From Tautonia sp040717455 (lineage in GTDB: Bacteria; Planctomycetota; Planctomycetia; Isosphaerales; Isosphaeraceae): a stretch of 64,000 nt of DNA. Shown here piece by piece: positions 31,501 to 39,984 of this stretch; positions within the stretch are counted from its first letter, which is position 1, and every line of letters begins with the position of its first letter. The DNA is taken from assembly GCF_040717455.1 (NCBI RefSeq), contig NZ_JBFEFH010000013.1, positions 1-64,000 on the forward strand, written 5' to 3'. The position numbers were made by a program, and so were the translations under genes. The notes below the pieces were generated by a model. The model saw only the letters and a program-made list of their open reading frames with translations, searched no databases and had not been told where the DNA came from.

Positions 31501-31975
31501 AGATCGGGGTTGGCACGGGAGCAGGCCCGACTCGCTCCGGAGGCGGGGGAGCGACCGGTCGGGGCCTCGTCGGCGTTGACGAGCCGTGCGCGAGCCCTGC
31601 CGAAGGCCGAGCAAGCCGTTCCCACTCTGCGATGAGCCCCTGAGCGATACGATCCCCGTCGTCCGACGAGAGCAGGCCCACCTCCCGGTAGCGACGGATC
31701 CGGGTCAGGAGTCGTCCGACGAGGGCCCGGGTCTGCCTCGAATCCCCTGGTCTCGGAGGTTCCGGCCAGTGGCAGACGAGACAACCCTGTCCATTCGATC
31801 GAGCTTCCCAGCCTTCTCCGCATCGGGGGCAGAGCGGGGCCAGGATCGGCTGGAGGTCGTCCCGACCGATGGCCCGTCGGATCGCCCGGATCGTTGCCCG
31901 AACCGCCACCCAGATCCCGTGGCCGACCAGAGCAATGACCGTTACGACCACCAGGAAGCCTATGAGTCCGGACAT
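25586..31975 (-). CDS. Giant polytopic membrane protein (2129 residues), function unknown
   Basis: I cannot assign this to a family of known function. An N-terminal helix (LIGFLVVVTVIALVGHGIWVAV) is followed by a four-cysteine zinc ribbon (Cys49, Cys52, Cys65, Cys68), a charged helical segment of about 60 residues, a Pro/Arg-rich linker (residues 120-200), and then almost 1900 residues of closely spaced hydrophobic helices, on the order of fifty. Short hydrophilic loops contain repeated Arg/Asp/Pro. The density of helices without long soluble parts resembles DUF2157/DUF2339-like proteins, only several times longer. The ATG at 31975 has GGGAG 7 nt upstream and starts right at the first helix. 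It is transcribed alone. Confidence 0.8.
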   Translation of the reverse strand: MSGLIGFLVVVTVIALVGHGIWVAVRATIRAIRRAIGRDDLQPILAPLCPRCGEGWEARSNGQGCLVCHWPEPPRPGDSRQTRALVGRLLTRIRRYREVGLLSSDDGDRIAQGLIAEWERLARPSAGLAHGSSTPTRPRPVAPPPPERVGPAPVPTPISPPGHDVTPVAGTPQEVMTPRPDVAARVRAYRESKRAEPSADPARTPEQPATKGRKSSLGGLLAAFMEERNIRWGELVGGLLIVGCSLALVIGYWDRIAERPILRFALANGVVAAFFGVGRHADRRWNLTTTAGGLLGIATLLVPLSVLTVVLARGTEGIGIPLLVGELIALTGFAVLIGKGSQAIRASAPWATAMGVVVPSAAILAAGWWGRSGMDGGLLLAIGSVPLLAHVGATLRSMSVERRTAEFDEAAADRLFRTLGLTAFAAVVAIGALLQRTGASLDALHRFALLAPLAGLPSMAAGLMGWRRASSTMVVHRIAGGSIAAAGTLVMLGGVVLAWPEPAGIAVVAAVNAGVLVAIALAFAMPAALALGGTLLALAVVVVTQVILGTLPWIGGESAELVSALASPGSGMTLVGMALVFEAMVAGVVRFGRIMEARAMALVAVLAGLLGLGLVSWHGLGVPGDPAGALWAYGALAIGALAGAIVASWMPSRGGVGRASEPVALAWIGSGLMLVALVQGFVFRYGEAWELALPWSSSLLGHATIAALLPTITGNRLRRIGGAASIEQALVHSAFLTSVAGALRVLWLVPTAAPMDLAVHLLWLSGVWAVLAWRFLSPGLFWACQGAMAGSLGLAVASWTTGRPWFIEQRSRLIDDRWIWLDPRAFQAEGAALALFALAWVGVRIGGRAVSGHGSKPDRLEVVRRLMEPSWPTFDRLALWGAVLILVGLAVYGVVPGVAQELSPSGFAERVASYKGSESIEGRLVPSASAFEVPGIAHDSALGPGSWILLGSVLATLVVGQWERFRRLYLLGAMLVVSMAVPLIAGRWESDVAVASALRWGGSIALLALSVPIWARGWLGTVAERVGWRIDRGRSAGLGPMAVGLAVAIAALPVMAMVSFVSGAALWVHPVDPELVDLWRLGGGVFVVLAVLGSVALAVARMGELGAESGRSGVMRVAGGLMIALGALALVAVSSLVAGSVLAGNPILGPSPGSFFGRLGLAWSYAPPIVLVAVTLVGYALRERSSGFALAGGLLLNFGATVGMLLSGTVPTVPDDPMLWLRLAQLNAIVGSAYAIGWMGMRDVARRRGKTLDRPDPDGTALAVQVALPVVLVGLVLLVGGFGLLVDPSPVPAREAIADPIGWLAAALTIGAVLGGTRASARTISIGVVAPWVLAIGALLAFGTARNDSGNWLTFHAMMIVQGLTSGGLLLVAWNRLGVREAPPSGGRGQGGRGVTRWAAMSTGLLALFALRAYQSDPHDPLWWTIGGLGASVLLSAMLAGWSAGRGFLYGAGLLLNLATTLWWFGSSNAWLGETFDGFLVINLIALALPVPIWLLIELRAIRPARSLDLRPGIVPFHRAATWGALLGLVVMVLVHVLGDAAGGWDGPPLGLAWPVTIAVVGLALAAGFWDERSRSEVAGLYLLGLCAAGWFIAGFDLSGTMLAWIGSVVLSAYTVIAGALWSARTGFRRVADRMKMPRSADLEDPDAGLVWLIPANMILSAVVVGLALGVVVRNPDLVPRFSSGKAALATALAVGLLARGERRSIVRASALGFGSVGAVAWGWAWIDPGSANVMLDRGVAVMVALLATAAGYGVGLVKLAPRAIHWARAARRVVPTLLGLAAVALCVVIGGELVAKIEGSAVAISPPALVAVAVTLMGAAVASLAAAIVPGRDPLRLPEARRTVYVYGTEGLLALLALHLGLTMPWLFSGVFARYWPLIVIGLSFTGVGLGELFRRQGRLVLADPLERTGAVLPVLPLLGAFWLEPTPGQDTLFFVLAGGVYTALALLRSSIGFGAVAALAFNVGLWTVLGRREGFGLMDHPQFWIVPPALCVLVGAYLSRDRLSAAQSASVRHVAAGAVYLSSTADLILNGVAQDPWLPLVLGGLSLLGIFSGIALRVRGFLFLGLGFLGLSIFAMIWYAAVDLRQTWIWAASGIVAGILILAAFALFEKRRREVMDVVERLKGWEA

Positions 31976-32435
31976 TGCTCGTCTCCCGCTCTCGCAATTC
32001 GACCCTTGGTCGGGACGAGGCCGCCGACTGATGCGCGCGATCCCGTCCTCTCGAAACGCCGCTCGATGGCGACGCCCCCTCACGCTCGCGCAAAGGCCCA
32101 AGGAGAGACGATCCCCCGCGGACCGATCCTCCTCCTTTTTTTCCTGAGAATCGGAACGGAAACCGTGCCACGGCCGGGCAGCTCAATCGGGGCTGCCCAT
32201 CTCGGGGACGATTTCCGCCCTGCCTGTTGCGGCCGAGCGTCCCGGAGGGCATCTCCGACGCTCTTGAGGCGACACAGGTCGCCCCCCCGAATCGGGGGGC
32301 TTCGCGTCACCCTTCGAGCAGCCCACTCCTCTCACATACGGAACACACGATGCCGGGGCGACCGAGGGGCGCAAATCGCTGACCGAGCGAGATCGCGAAG
32401 CCATCGGCCCGCGAGGCAAGCCGGGCTCCTTCCCC
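31976..32435. other. 460-bp intergenic region, no gene seen
   Basis: This gap follows the amidohydrolase gene and precedes the giant membrane protein gene on the minus strand. It holds a GC hairpin at 32281-32300 (runs of C and G around GAAT, 8 bp with a one-base bulge) that may end the amidohydrolase transcript, a 7-bp hairpin GGGCAGC/GCTGCCC at 32176-32198, and a run of seven T at about 32138-32144. Open frames here have no protein-like character. The promoter of the giant gene should lie in it. Confidence 0.4.
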
Positions 32436-33410
32436 TCAACCCATCAGGCGATAGACGCGGATCGCGTTGTCATGGAACAACTTCTTGCGATCGGCGAGGC
32501 TACGATCGGCGACCACCACATTCAGCGCACCGATCCACTGGCGAAGGCTGGCGGCCCGGGTACACACCGGCCAGTCCCCGCCGAAGACGACGCGGTCGGG
32601 ACCGAAGCGGTCGAGCACGTGGTTGATGATGGGGGCCAGGTCGTCGGGGGTCCAGGCTTCGGGCTTGGCCGAGGCAACAATCCCCGAGACCTTGCAGACC
32701 AGATTCTCCCGATCGGCCAATCGCGACAGGTCGTCCCTCCAGGCGGAAAGGTCGGCGGCCTGCACGTCCGGATTGCCGCAGTGATCGAGGATGAACGACG
32801 TCTCCGGACAGGCGTCGACGAGCTTCGCCCCGTCGCTCAGCTCCCCGGGTCGCATGCAGAGATCGAAGCTCAGGCCCCGATCCCCGAGCAGCCGGATCCC
32901 TCGGACGAACTCCGGCTGCAGGCACGTCCCCGGTGGGGTCTCTCCGCCGTGAAGGACCCGACGGACCCCTTTGACCTCCGGACTCTCCCGGAATCGGTCG
33001 AGATATGCGCCAAACGCATCGGACGCGGGCCGACCGCCGATGACGGCGCCGACCAGCGGTTCGCCCCCCCGACGGCAAAGCTCGACCACGGACGCGGCCT
33101 CGTCCGGATGCTGGGCCGGGTCGACGTCGACTTCCATGTAAACCCCTTTGACGACGTCCAGTCCTTCGGCGGCCTCCCGGTAATCGTCGGGGAGAAAATT
33201 CCGGGCGAGGGGTCCTCCCCCCGCCAGCCAGGGCAGCCGCAGGCGATCGAGGTCCCAGAGATGCACATGCGTATCGACGATCGGCAGGCCGCCATCACTC
33301 GGTGAATCCACCGTCCGCTCCTCGTCCGATGCCTCGACCGCTCCTCCCATCCGCACGCCGCAAGTGGCCAGGAACGCCGCCCCTCCCAGGAATCGCCGTC
33401 GGTTCGTCAT
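32436..33410 (-). CDS. Tat-exported amidohydrolase (COG3618, fuconolactonase-like)
   Basis: From the ATG at 33410 this is a 324-residue protein whose N-terminus (MTNRRRFLGGAAFLATCG) is a twin-arginine signal. The body is a TIM-barrel amidohydrolase of the TIM-barrel lactonase / 4-sulfomuconolactone hydrolase group. IVDTHVHLWD carries the first His-x-His, FILDHCGNPD a middle histidine, and VVFGGDWPVC the late Asp. The group hydrolyses sugar or aromatic lactones; the substrate here is unknown. The preceding 29 in-frame codons to 33497 are Arg/Gly-rich and rejected. The end NAIRVYRL is typical of the family. Confidence 0.85.
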   Translation of the reverse strand: MTNRRRFLGGAAFLATCGVRMGGAVEASDEERTVDSPSDGGLPIVDTHVHLWDLDRLRLPWLAGGGPLARNFLPDDYREAAEGLDVVKGVYMEVDVDPAQHPDEAASVVELCRRGGEPLVGAVIGGRPASDAFGAYLDRFRESPEVKGVRRVLHGGETPPGTCLQPEFVRGIRLLGDRGLSFDLCMRPGELSDGAKLVDACPETSFILDHCGNPDVQAADLSAWRDDLSRLADRENLVCKVSGIVASAKPEAWTPDDLAPIINHVLDRFGPDRVVFGGDWPVCTRAASLRQWIGALNVVVADRSLADRKKLFHDNAIRVYRLMG

Positions 33411-33585
33411 CGTCCGCCGCCCCCCGCGATCGTCCCCAGTGTCGGGCCGGGAGGAGAGGCCACACCTCGCCAGCGTTCGCCGACCCGCGCCGCCCATCCT
33501 ACCACCGGGCTGACAGACTTCCGAGAACGTAAACCTCCCTCGGCAGGACGGTCACCCCCGCGCAGATCGTCCCTAGTCCCCCCCC

Positions 33586-34047
33586 TCAGGGGAGGTCCAC
33601 CCGATCCGAAGGGGCCGGTCCCCGACGACCTCGCAAGCGTTCTCGATACGCCCCTCGCAAGATCATCGCGAAGGGGATCCACCACACCAGGTCGTTGGAG
33701 AGCAAGATGACGCCGAATTTCAATGGGAGCGACCCCTGCCACAACGCCTGAGCGAAGCCGATCGGCCCGAAGACCTTCCCCAGGAACCCGACCAGGACGA
33801 TGGGCCAGTGCCGATACGGATCACCCGCCGCGACCGCGTACCCGATGCCGTACACCCCCACGATCATTCCGATGCACTGCCACAACTCCGGATAGTTCGG
33901 CGCCTCCATCCCGGCCCAGGTGAACAAGGCGCCCGGGAAAAGGACCGCCCAGGCTCCGAACAGGAGGTTGTACAGTGCCGCCGCTCGAAGCCATCCCGTC
34001 ATCCATCCGGCTCCGGATCGCGTGACACGGTCTCCAGGACTGCTCAT
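33586..34047 (-). CDS. Small four-helix membrane protein
   Basis: This 153-residue protein has four hydrophobic segments (WLRAAALYNLLFGAWAVLFPG, IGMIVGVYGIGYAVA, HWPIVLVGFLGKVFGPIGFA, FGVILLSNDLVWWIPFAMIL) and a basic C-terminus. I do not recognise a named family; such proteins are often carried next to DoxX-like proteins. Its ATG overlaps the stop codon of the upstream gene (TGATG at 34045-34049), so the two are translationally coupled. The much longer open frame up to 34425 runs antisense-like through its neighbour and is rejected. Confidence 0.72.
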   Translation of the reverse strand: MSSPGDRVTRSGAGWMTGWLRAAALYNLLFGAWAVLFPGALFTWAGMEAPNYPELWQCIGMIVGVYGIGYAVAAGDPYRHWPIVLVGFLGKVFGPIGFAQALWQGSLPLKFGVILLSNDLVWWIPFAMILRGAYRERLRGRRGPAPSDRVDLP

Positions 34048-34412
34048 CACCCCTCCTCCCGGGTCAGTCGATAGGCCGCGGCCACGAAGACCGCCTGAAA
34101 GGCCAGCCGGCCCCAGAGCACACGCGGATCTCGAATCCCGAACATCTCGATCTCGTTCCAGGCCACATGCACGTGGGCCGGCACGATCGCGATGAAATAG
34201 GCCACCAGGCACCACGCCGTCAGCGATCGCAACCGCGGCACCCACAACCCGATCGCCGCCGCCAGTTCCAGGCCTCCCGTCACCACGATGATCGTGAGAT
34301 GCCCGGGGAGATACGGCGGCATGGCCGGCTTGAACACCCCGGGAGCGACCAGGTGCACCATGCCGGCGATCGCCAGGAGACCGCTCATCATCCATCGAAG
34401 CCGCGTGACCAT
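34047..34412 (-). CDS. DoxX-like small membrane protein
   Basis: This 121-residue protein has four transmembrane segments starting WMMSGLLAIAGMVHLVAP. PAMPPYLPGHLTIIVVTGGLELAAAIGLWVPRLRSLTAW is the hallmark of the DoxX-like family, followed by AWCLVAYFIAIVPAHVHVAWN. Relatives are linked to thiol or quinone oxidation at the membrane, but most are uncharacterised. GGAGG lies 6 nt before the ATG at 34412, which decides the start against an ATG at 34448. Its TGA overlaps the next start codon by one base. Confidence 0.8.
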   Translation of the reverse strand: MVTRLRWMMSGLLAIAGMVHLVAPGVFKPAMPPYLPGHLTIIVVTGGLELAAAIGLWVPRLRSLTAWCLVAYFIAIVPAHVHVAWNEIEMFGIRDPRVLWGRLAFQAVFVAAAYRLTREEG

Positions 34413-34847
34413 CCCCGACCTCCACCGCCGACGAACCTCCCTCCCCATCGTTATGGACCTCCCGGCTACCCCCTCACGATCACCCCTCGGCGCATCCAAA
34501 ACCCCGAGACAGACCTCATGCGCATGCGCCCCGCCTGCCGAGCCGCCGAGATCAAGCAGGACGACCCTCCGCCGATGGCTGGAGCGGGGACGCCCGGATG
34601 ACGACCACGACGCTCCCGATCGAGCATCCCGCCACGATGATCGAGCCGCGATCGCCACGGCCGAGGTGGAAGCCCCGGCGTCGATCGTTCACGCCGGGTC
34701 GGAAGGCATCCCCGGATCCTGGCAGGCCGGTGGATGACTCCTGGAACGACGAGTCCTCCTCCCGCCATCGGGTGGAGGATCAACAGGTCGAAGAGGACTC
34801 GACCAAACCGTGGCCGGCCTCGAAGGCGACGGAGGTCGGCGGACGGT
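34413..34847. other. 435-bp intergenic region, no gene seen
   Basis: The gap lies between the second RND pump gene and the DoxX-like gene, all on the minus strand. Open frames in it are Arg/Pro/Ser-rich and have no recognisable content. I see no strong terminator hairpin or tRNA. The promoter of the two small membrane proteins is expected near its left end. Confidence 0.4.
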
Positions 34848-37800
34848 TCAGGAAGACAGGACCGGTTCCGACCGATTCTCCTCGAGGCTCGTCTCCTCGG
34901 ACCGGGTCGGGGCCGGTCGACGGCGGAACAGCCCGCTGAGGTCGTCCAGGTAGGAATAGATGACCGGGACGGCCAGCAGCGTGAGCAGCAGCGACATCAT
35001 CTGGCCGCCGACGGTCAGCACGGCGATCGACCGCCGCTCCTCGGCCCCCGGCCCCGTGGCGATGAGCAGCGGCAGCAGGCCGGCGACGAAGGCGACGGTG
35101 GTCATCAGGATCGGCCGCAGGCGGTCCCGGTTGGCCCGGATGATCGCATCGTACCGGTCGAGGCCCTGGGCCCGGAGCACGTTCATGTGATCGACTTGCA
35201 GGATTGCCGCCTTCTTCACCACGCCGAAGAGGACGAGGATCCCCAGCGCAGAGTAGACGTTCAGCGTCTCCCCGCCCCAGGCCAGGCTGAGCAGGCCGAA
35301 GGGGATGGCCAGGGGCAGCGAGAGGAGGATGGTGAAGGGATGGATCAGGTGCTCGTACTGCGCGGCGAGCACGATATACATGAAGACGAACGAGAGGACG
35401 AAGGTCCATCGGAAGTCGTCGAAGGTGCGTTCCAGTTCCCGGCCGCCGCCGAGGACTCGGGTCTCCATCTCGGGGGGGATGCCCATCTCGACGGCGGCGG
35501 CCTGGAGGGCCTCGATCCGGCCGCCGAGCGAGTAGCCGGGGGCGACGTTGGCCCGGACGGCGACCATGCGCTGCCGGTCGAGGCGGTCGATCCGGGCGGC
35601 GGCGTTGCCGACCCGGAAGGAGACGACGTTGTCGATCCGGGTCAGGACCGGCTCGGTGGGGGCCTCCCGGGCGGCCGAGGCGACCCCCCGTCGGTCGATG
35701 CTGGGGTTGGCCCTCACGAAGAGCTGCGAGATGGACTGGACGTCGCCCCGGTCGACGCCGACGAGCCTCAGCTCGACGTCGTAGGCGTCGTCGACCGTCT
35801 CGTCGCGGTACCGGGAGACGCGGTCGTCGCCGCCGACGGCCACGCGGAGCGTGTCGGCGATCTCCCTCACGTCGACGCCGAGCACGGCGGCCCGCTCCCG
35901 CTTGATGTCGACCAGCAGCTCCGGCTTGTCGAGCTGGAGGGTGGTCGTCAGGTCGACGATGCCCGGGATCTCTTCGGCTCGCGCCTTCAGGTCGTCGGCG
36001 AAGGCGGCCAACTGGAGCAGGTCGGGGCCTGTGATCGAGAAGTCGATGTCGACCGGAGCCCCCTGGCGCAACGAGGTCAGGTTCCGCACCGAGACGCGCA
36101 CCCCGGGGACGACCTTCAGGCGCTCTCGGACGGCGACCATCTTCTCCTGCTGGCTGAAGTTCCCCCGGAATGCCTCCCCCGGGTCCCCTTTGAGCAGCCC
36201 CCGGAAGAGTCGCCCGAGGGAGAAGGTCCTCGACTCGATGTCCTGGAGCCTCACGAACATCTCGCCCCGGTTGACCGATCCCCACCCGCCTATGGTGGTG
36301 AGCACGGTCGTCACGCCCGGCTCGGCGAGCAGGAAGTCCTCGGCCACCCGCATCGCCTCGTCGGTGGAGACCAGGCTGGCCCCCTCGCCGGTCTCGACCC
36401 GGATCTCGAACTCCGACTCGTCCACGTTCGTGGGGATGTAGTCCCGCTTGACGTACCGGTACAGCGTGATGTTCGACGCGATCACCAGGACCGAGACGAC
36501 CAGGACCAGCCAGCGGAACCGCATCGCCAGCCCGAGCAGCCCGAGGTAGGTCCGCTCGATGACCCCGTAGAACCCGCGACGCGAGCCGGGGTGCTCGGGG
36601 TCCGGCATGCCGGGCTTCAGCAGCTTGCTGCACATCATGGGGGTCAGGCTGAAGCTGACGAGCATCGAGACGAGGATGGCCACCGACGCCGTGATGCCGA
36701 ACTCGTAGAGCATCCGCCCGGTCACGCTGGAGAGGAACGAGACGGGCAGGAAGACGATGATCAGCGAGAGGGTCGTCGCCAGCACCGCCGGGCCGATCTC
36801 CCGGGTCCCCCGGATGGCCGCCTCATAGGGGTCCATCCCACGCTCCTCGATGCAGTGGAAGACGTTCTCCAGCACCACGATGGCGTCGTCGATCACCACG
36901 CCGACCATCAGCACGAGCGCCAGCATGGTCATGTTGTTCAGGGTGAACCCGAACATCTTCATGAAGGCGAACGTGGCCACGATGGAGGCCGGGATCGCCA
37001 CCGAGGCGATGATGGTCGACCGCCAGGACCTCATGAACGCCAGCACCGTCAGGCAGGCGAGGATGCTGCCCACGACCAGGTGGGACTCGATCTCGTGCAG
37101 GGCGGCGACGATGTAGCGCGACTGGTCCTGGATCAGCTCGAGCGTCACGTCCGGGGGGAGCATCGCCCGGGCCCGGTCCAGCCGGCCCTTGACCCCCTCG
37201 ACCACCCGGACGGTGTTCTCCCCGGACTGCCGCTGGACCTGGATGATCACCGCGGGGACGCCGTTGAGCCGGGCGGCCGTGCGCACCTCCTTGGTGCCGT
37301 CGGTCACGGTCCCCAGATCCTGGAGGCGGATCGGCCGGCCATTGACGGTCGAGACGACGAGCCCGGGGAACTCCTCGGAGGTGCCGACGCGGCCGAGGGT
37401 CCGCAGCGCCCGCTCGCGGGGGCCCTCGTCCACCAGGCCGCCGGGGACCTCGGCGTTCTGCCTCGCGATCGCGTCCCGGACCTGGAGGATCGAGAGCTGG
37501 TGCGAGGCGAGCCGGGGGGCCTCGATCTCGACCCGGATGGCCCGCTCCTCGGCGCCGGTGATCGTCACCTCGCCGACCCCCGGCGCCGACTCGATGACGT
37601 TCTTCACCGAGCGGTCGGCCAGCAGGTACAGCTCCTTCGCCGATCGGGGGCCGGAGACGGCCAGGGAGAGGATCGGCGAGGAGTCGAGGTCGCGCTTCTG
37701 GACGACGGGCGGGTCGATCCCGGGGGGGAGTAGGTTGAGCACGCCGGCCACGGCGTCCCGGATGTCCTGGGCGCCGGCGTCGGAGTCCCGGTTGAGGTCG

Positions 37801-38087
37801 AAGGTGACGATCACAAACGACTGGCCGTCCCGGGAGATCGACCGGAGCTCGTCGATGCCGGCGACGGTGGCGACGGCGTCCTCGATGACCTGGGAGACCT
37901 CCGATTCGACCTCGGTCGAGGCGGCGCCCGGGTAGGTCGTCCGCACGTAGACCGTCGGCAGGTCCATGTTCGGGAAGCGGTCGACCCCCAGCTGGGGGAA
38001 GGCGGCGATGCCGGCCACGACGAAGGCCGTGATGAGCATCAACGCGAAGACGGGCCGCTTGACGCAGAGCTCGGAGAGCCAGTACAT
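34848..38087 (-). CDS. RND multidrug/metabolite efflux pump, HAE1-like
   Basis: This 1079-residue pump begins MYWLSELCVKRPVFALMLI. The proton-relay aspartates are in VIDDAIVVLENV (about residue 398) and the lysine in GVVKKAAILQVDH (about residue 959). Periplasmic porter segments such as FPNMDLPTVYVRTTYPGA and GVGEVTITGAEERAIRVEI are standard. The sequence is clearly a different subtype from the pump at 4211: it lacks the extra hydrophobic insert, has a longer periplasmic segment with Arg-rich content, and ends in a Ser/Glu tail. It lies 81 bp after its adaptor gene in one operon. Substrate unknown. Confidence 0.92.
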   Translation of the reverse strand: MYWLSELCVKRPVFALMLITAFVVAGIAAFPQLGVDRFPNMDLPTVYVRTTYPGAASTEVESEVSQVIEDAVATVAGIDELRSISRDGQSFVIVTFDLNRDSDAGAQDIRDAVAGVLNLLPPGIDPPVVQKRDLDSSPILSLAVSGPRSAKELYLLADRSVKNVIESAPGVGEVTITGAEERAIRVEIEAPRLASHQLSILQVRDAIARQNAEVPGGLVDEGPRERALRTLGRVGTSEEFPGLVVSTVNGRPIRLQDLGTVTDGTKEVRTAARLNGVPAVIIQVQRQSGENTVRVVEGVKGRLDRARAMLPPDVTLELIQDQSRYIVAALHEIESHLVVGSILACLTVLAFMRSWRSTIIASVAIPASIVATFAFMKMFGFTLNNMTMLALVLMVGVVIDDAIVVLENVFHCIEERGMDPYEAAIRGTREIGPAVLATTLSLIIVFLPVSFLSSVTGRMLYEFGITASVAILVSMLVSFSLTPMMCSKLLKPGMPDPEHPGSRRGFYGVIERTYLGLLGLAMRFRWLVLVVSVLVIASNITLYRYVKRDYIPTNVDESEFEIRVETGEGASLVSTDEAMRVAEDFLLAEPGVTTVLTTIGGWGSVNRGEMFVRLQDIESRTFSLGRLFRGLLKGDPGEAFRGNFSQQEKMVAVRERLKVVPGVRVSVRNLTSLRQGAPVDIDFSITGPDLLQLAAFADDLKARAEEIPGIVDLTTTLQLDKPELLVDIKRERAAVLGVDVREIADTLRVAVGGDDRVSRYRDETVDDAYDVELRLVGVDRGDVQSISQLFVRANPSIDRRGVASAAREAPTEPVLTRIDNVVSFRVGNAAARIDRLDRQRMVAVRANVAPGYSLGGRIEALQAAAVEMGIPPEMETRVLGGGRELERTFDDFRWTFVLSFVFMYIVLAAQYEHLIHPFTILLSLPLAIPFGLLSLAWGGETLNVYSALGILVLFGVVKKAAILQVDHMNVLRAQGLDRYDAIIRANRDRLRPILMTTVAFVAGLLPLLIATGPGAEERRSIAVLTVGGQMMSLLLTLLAVPVIYSYLDDLSGLFRRRPAPTRSEETSLEENRSEPVLSS

Positions 38088-38168
38088 GGGACCTCATTCC
38101 GCGAGGGGCCGGGGGCCGAAGGCCCGGGAATCGGGGGGTGGGGACGCGACCGAGCCGATCCGGGGCGA

Positions 38169-39464
38169 TCAGGGCGTGCCGGGCCGGTCGGCGCCCTCGG
38201 CGGCGACGGCGGCGACCTCAGGGTGGGGGGCGGGGGCCTGCCCGATCTGGACCGGGGCGGGTCGGCCGCTCGAGCCGTCCAGGAGGACCCGCTCGCCGGG
38301 CTCGAGGCCGTCGAGGATCTCGATGAGGTCGTCTCGATGGCCCCCCAGCTCGACCGGCTGCTCGACGGCGCTGCCGTCGACCACCTTCCAGACCTTCCGG
38401 GTGCCGGCGAACTCGACGACGGCCGATTTCGGCAGGGCGATAATCCGGCGGGACTGGTCGAGGACCACCTCCCCCTGGGAGAACTGGCCGGCCTGGATGG
38501 CGTGGTCGGGGTTGGGGACCCTCGCCTCGAAGAGGACGGAGCGGCTGAAGGGGTCGATCGAGGGGCTGATCCGGCTGATCGTCACCTCGGGGAGCTCGGG
38601 GCCGGTCTCCACCCGGAGCCGGACGAGCTGGCCGATCGCCAGCCTGGAGGCGAACAGCTCGGGGACCGTCCCCCGGTAGCGGAGCGGGTCGTCCCGGATC
38701 AGGGTGGCGACGGGGGCGCCGACCTGGACGTACATGCCGGGGGAGACGTGTCGGTCCTGGATCCGGGCGTCGAAGGGGGCGCGGATCTCGGCGTCCTCCA
38801 GGGCCTGCCGGGCCAGCTCGAGCTGGGCGGTGCGGACCTTGGCGGTGGCGATCAGCTCCCGGACCGAATTGATGGCCGAGGCGTGCCGGGCCCGGGCCAC
38901 CTGCTCGGCGGTCACGGCGGTCTCGTACTCGGTGTCGGTGGCGACCTGGCGATTGCGGAGGGCGGAGGAGCGCTCCCGGTCGGACCGGGCCTGGTCCCAG
39001 AGGGCTTTCTGCTCGAGGACGATCGGGCAGGCTTCGGGCTCGATCTCGTCGAGCGGGTCCTCGGGGTCGAGGCCGATGGCGGCCCTCGCCTGGATCAGCT
39101 CGGCCTCGGCCTGCCGGACCTGCTCCTGGAGCTCCCGGCGGTCGAGCGAGGCGAGCACGGTGCCGGCCTCGACGAAGTCGCCGAGGTCGACGTGGACCTG
39201 GTCGATCCGGCCGGCGACCTTCGTGCCGACGACGGTCGTCTCGTCGGCCACGAGGTTCCCCTGCGTGGCCACTTCTCTGGGCCACTGCTGCTCGGAGACC
39301 TCGACCACGGTCGCCCGGATCGGCGAGGGGGTGGGCGTCGCGGTGGCCGCGACCCCCTCGGACTCTGAGCAACCGGCCGAGCCGGCCGCCAGGCCGAGCA
39401 GCAGCCCGAGGAGCAGGAGCTTGGGGGGGCAGGAAGGACCTCGGGGAGTCGGGTAGCCGGGCAT
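38169..39464 (-). CDS. RND efflux adaptor lipoprotein, partner of the 34848 pump
   Basis: This 431-residue adaptor has a lipoprotein signal (LLLLGLLLGLAAGSAGC) from the ATG at 39464, which has GAGGA 10 nt upstream. A lipoyl half-motif (GTKVAGRIDQVHVDLGDFVEAGTVLASLD) leads to a coiled coil of about 110 residues with many Arg/Ala/Glu, then the second half (DAEIRAPFDARIQDRHVSPGMYVQVG), beta-barrel and C-terminal domains. It should deliver substrates between the pump and an outer-membrane channel encoded elsewhere. In-frame codons up to 39686 are low-complexity Pro/Arg and rejected. Confidence 0.9.
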   Translation of the reverse strand: MPGYPTPRGPSCPPKLLLLGLLLGLAAGSAGCSESEGVAATATPTPSPIRATVVEVSEQQWPREVATQGNLVADETTVVGTKVAGRIDQVHVDLGDFVEAGTVLASLDRRELQEQVRQAEAELIQARAAIGLDPEDPLDEIEPEACPIVLEQKALWDQARSDRERSSALRNRQVATDTEYETAVTAEQVARARHASAINSVRELIATAKVRTAQLELARQALEDAEIRAPFDARIQDRHVSPGMYVQVGAPVATLIRDDPLRYRGTVPELFASRLAIGQLVRLRVETGPELPEVTISRISPSIDPFSRSVLFEARVPNPDHAIQAGQFSQGEVVLDQSRRIIALPKSAVVEFAGTRKVWKVVDGSAVEQPVELGGHRDDLIEILDGLEPGERVLLDGSSGRPAPVQIGQAPAPHPEVAAVAAEGADRPGTP

Positions 39465-39984
39465 GGTCTTGGTGTCCTCGAGGGGGGGCGGCGCGGGCCT
39501 CGGCGGGGATGAGGCGGGGCGGTAGGGCAGGCGAGGCGGACGTCCCGGGGGACGCCGATGTCGAACGCGGCCGTCGCCCGCCGGGGAGGCGGTCGATCCG
39601 ATCCGATACCAATAAGTGCGTCGCGAGGCGGGAGATAGGGCAGCGTTCAGTTCTAAGATTGCCCGCCCGGGGGCGGCCGTCAACACCCCAACGGCCGGGG
39701 GACCGCCTCGGAGGGCCGATGACCAGGCGAAGCACGCCCCTGGGATTGGACCAGTCCGCCAGCCAAGACTGGCCCTCCCAGGAGCAGGCAGCCTGCTTGC
39801 CCCGACCGCCCTCTACTGTGACCGTCTCCGGACGACACTCACGCCGGGAGAAGTAAGCTGAATGCCGCCCAGACCGCCGGGTATCGCCCGACCTCGCCTG
39901 GGCCAGTTCGCGACCTTGCCGCTCCCCCGGGGACCGGCCGACGACCCCGGGCCTTATCGCGCGACGATCGCGGTCGATACCCCA
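39465..39984. other. 520-bp intergenic region left of the recombinase remnant
   Basis: No intact gene is seen. The right part may contain further, unreadable sequence of the decayed recombinase. The left part must hold the promoter of the second RND operon, reading to the left; around 39600-39640 the sequence is AT-richer (ATACCAATAAGTG on the plus strand). Confidence 0.4.

Noticed and set aside
34734..37733. Very long open frame on the plus strand opposite the second RND pump
   Set aside because: It is the antisense shadow of a GC-rich gene. Its composition is dominated by Asp, Arg, Gly, His and Val with no hydrophobic core or known motif, while the minus strand carries a complete RND pump.
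34848..39464. Second RND operon as a recent horizontal acquisition
   Set aside because: It seems slightly richer in CGG and CTG codons than neighbouring genes, but I could not quantify this, and there are no flanking mobile-element marks on its left side.
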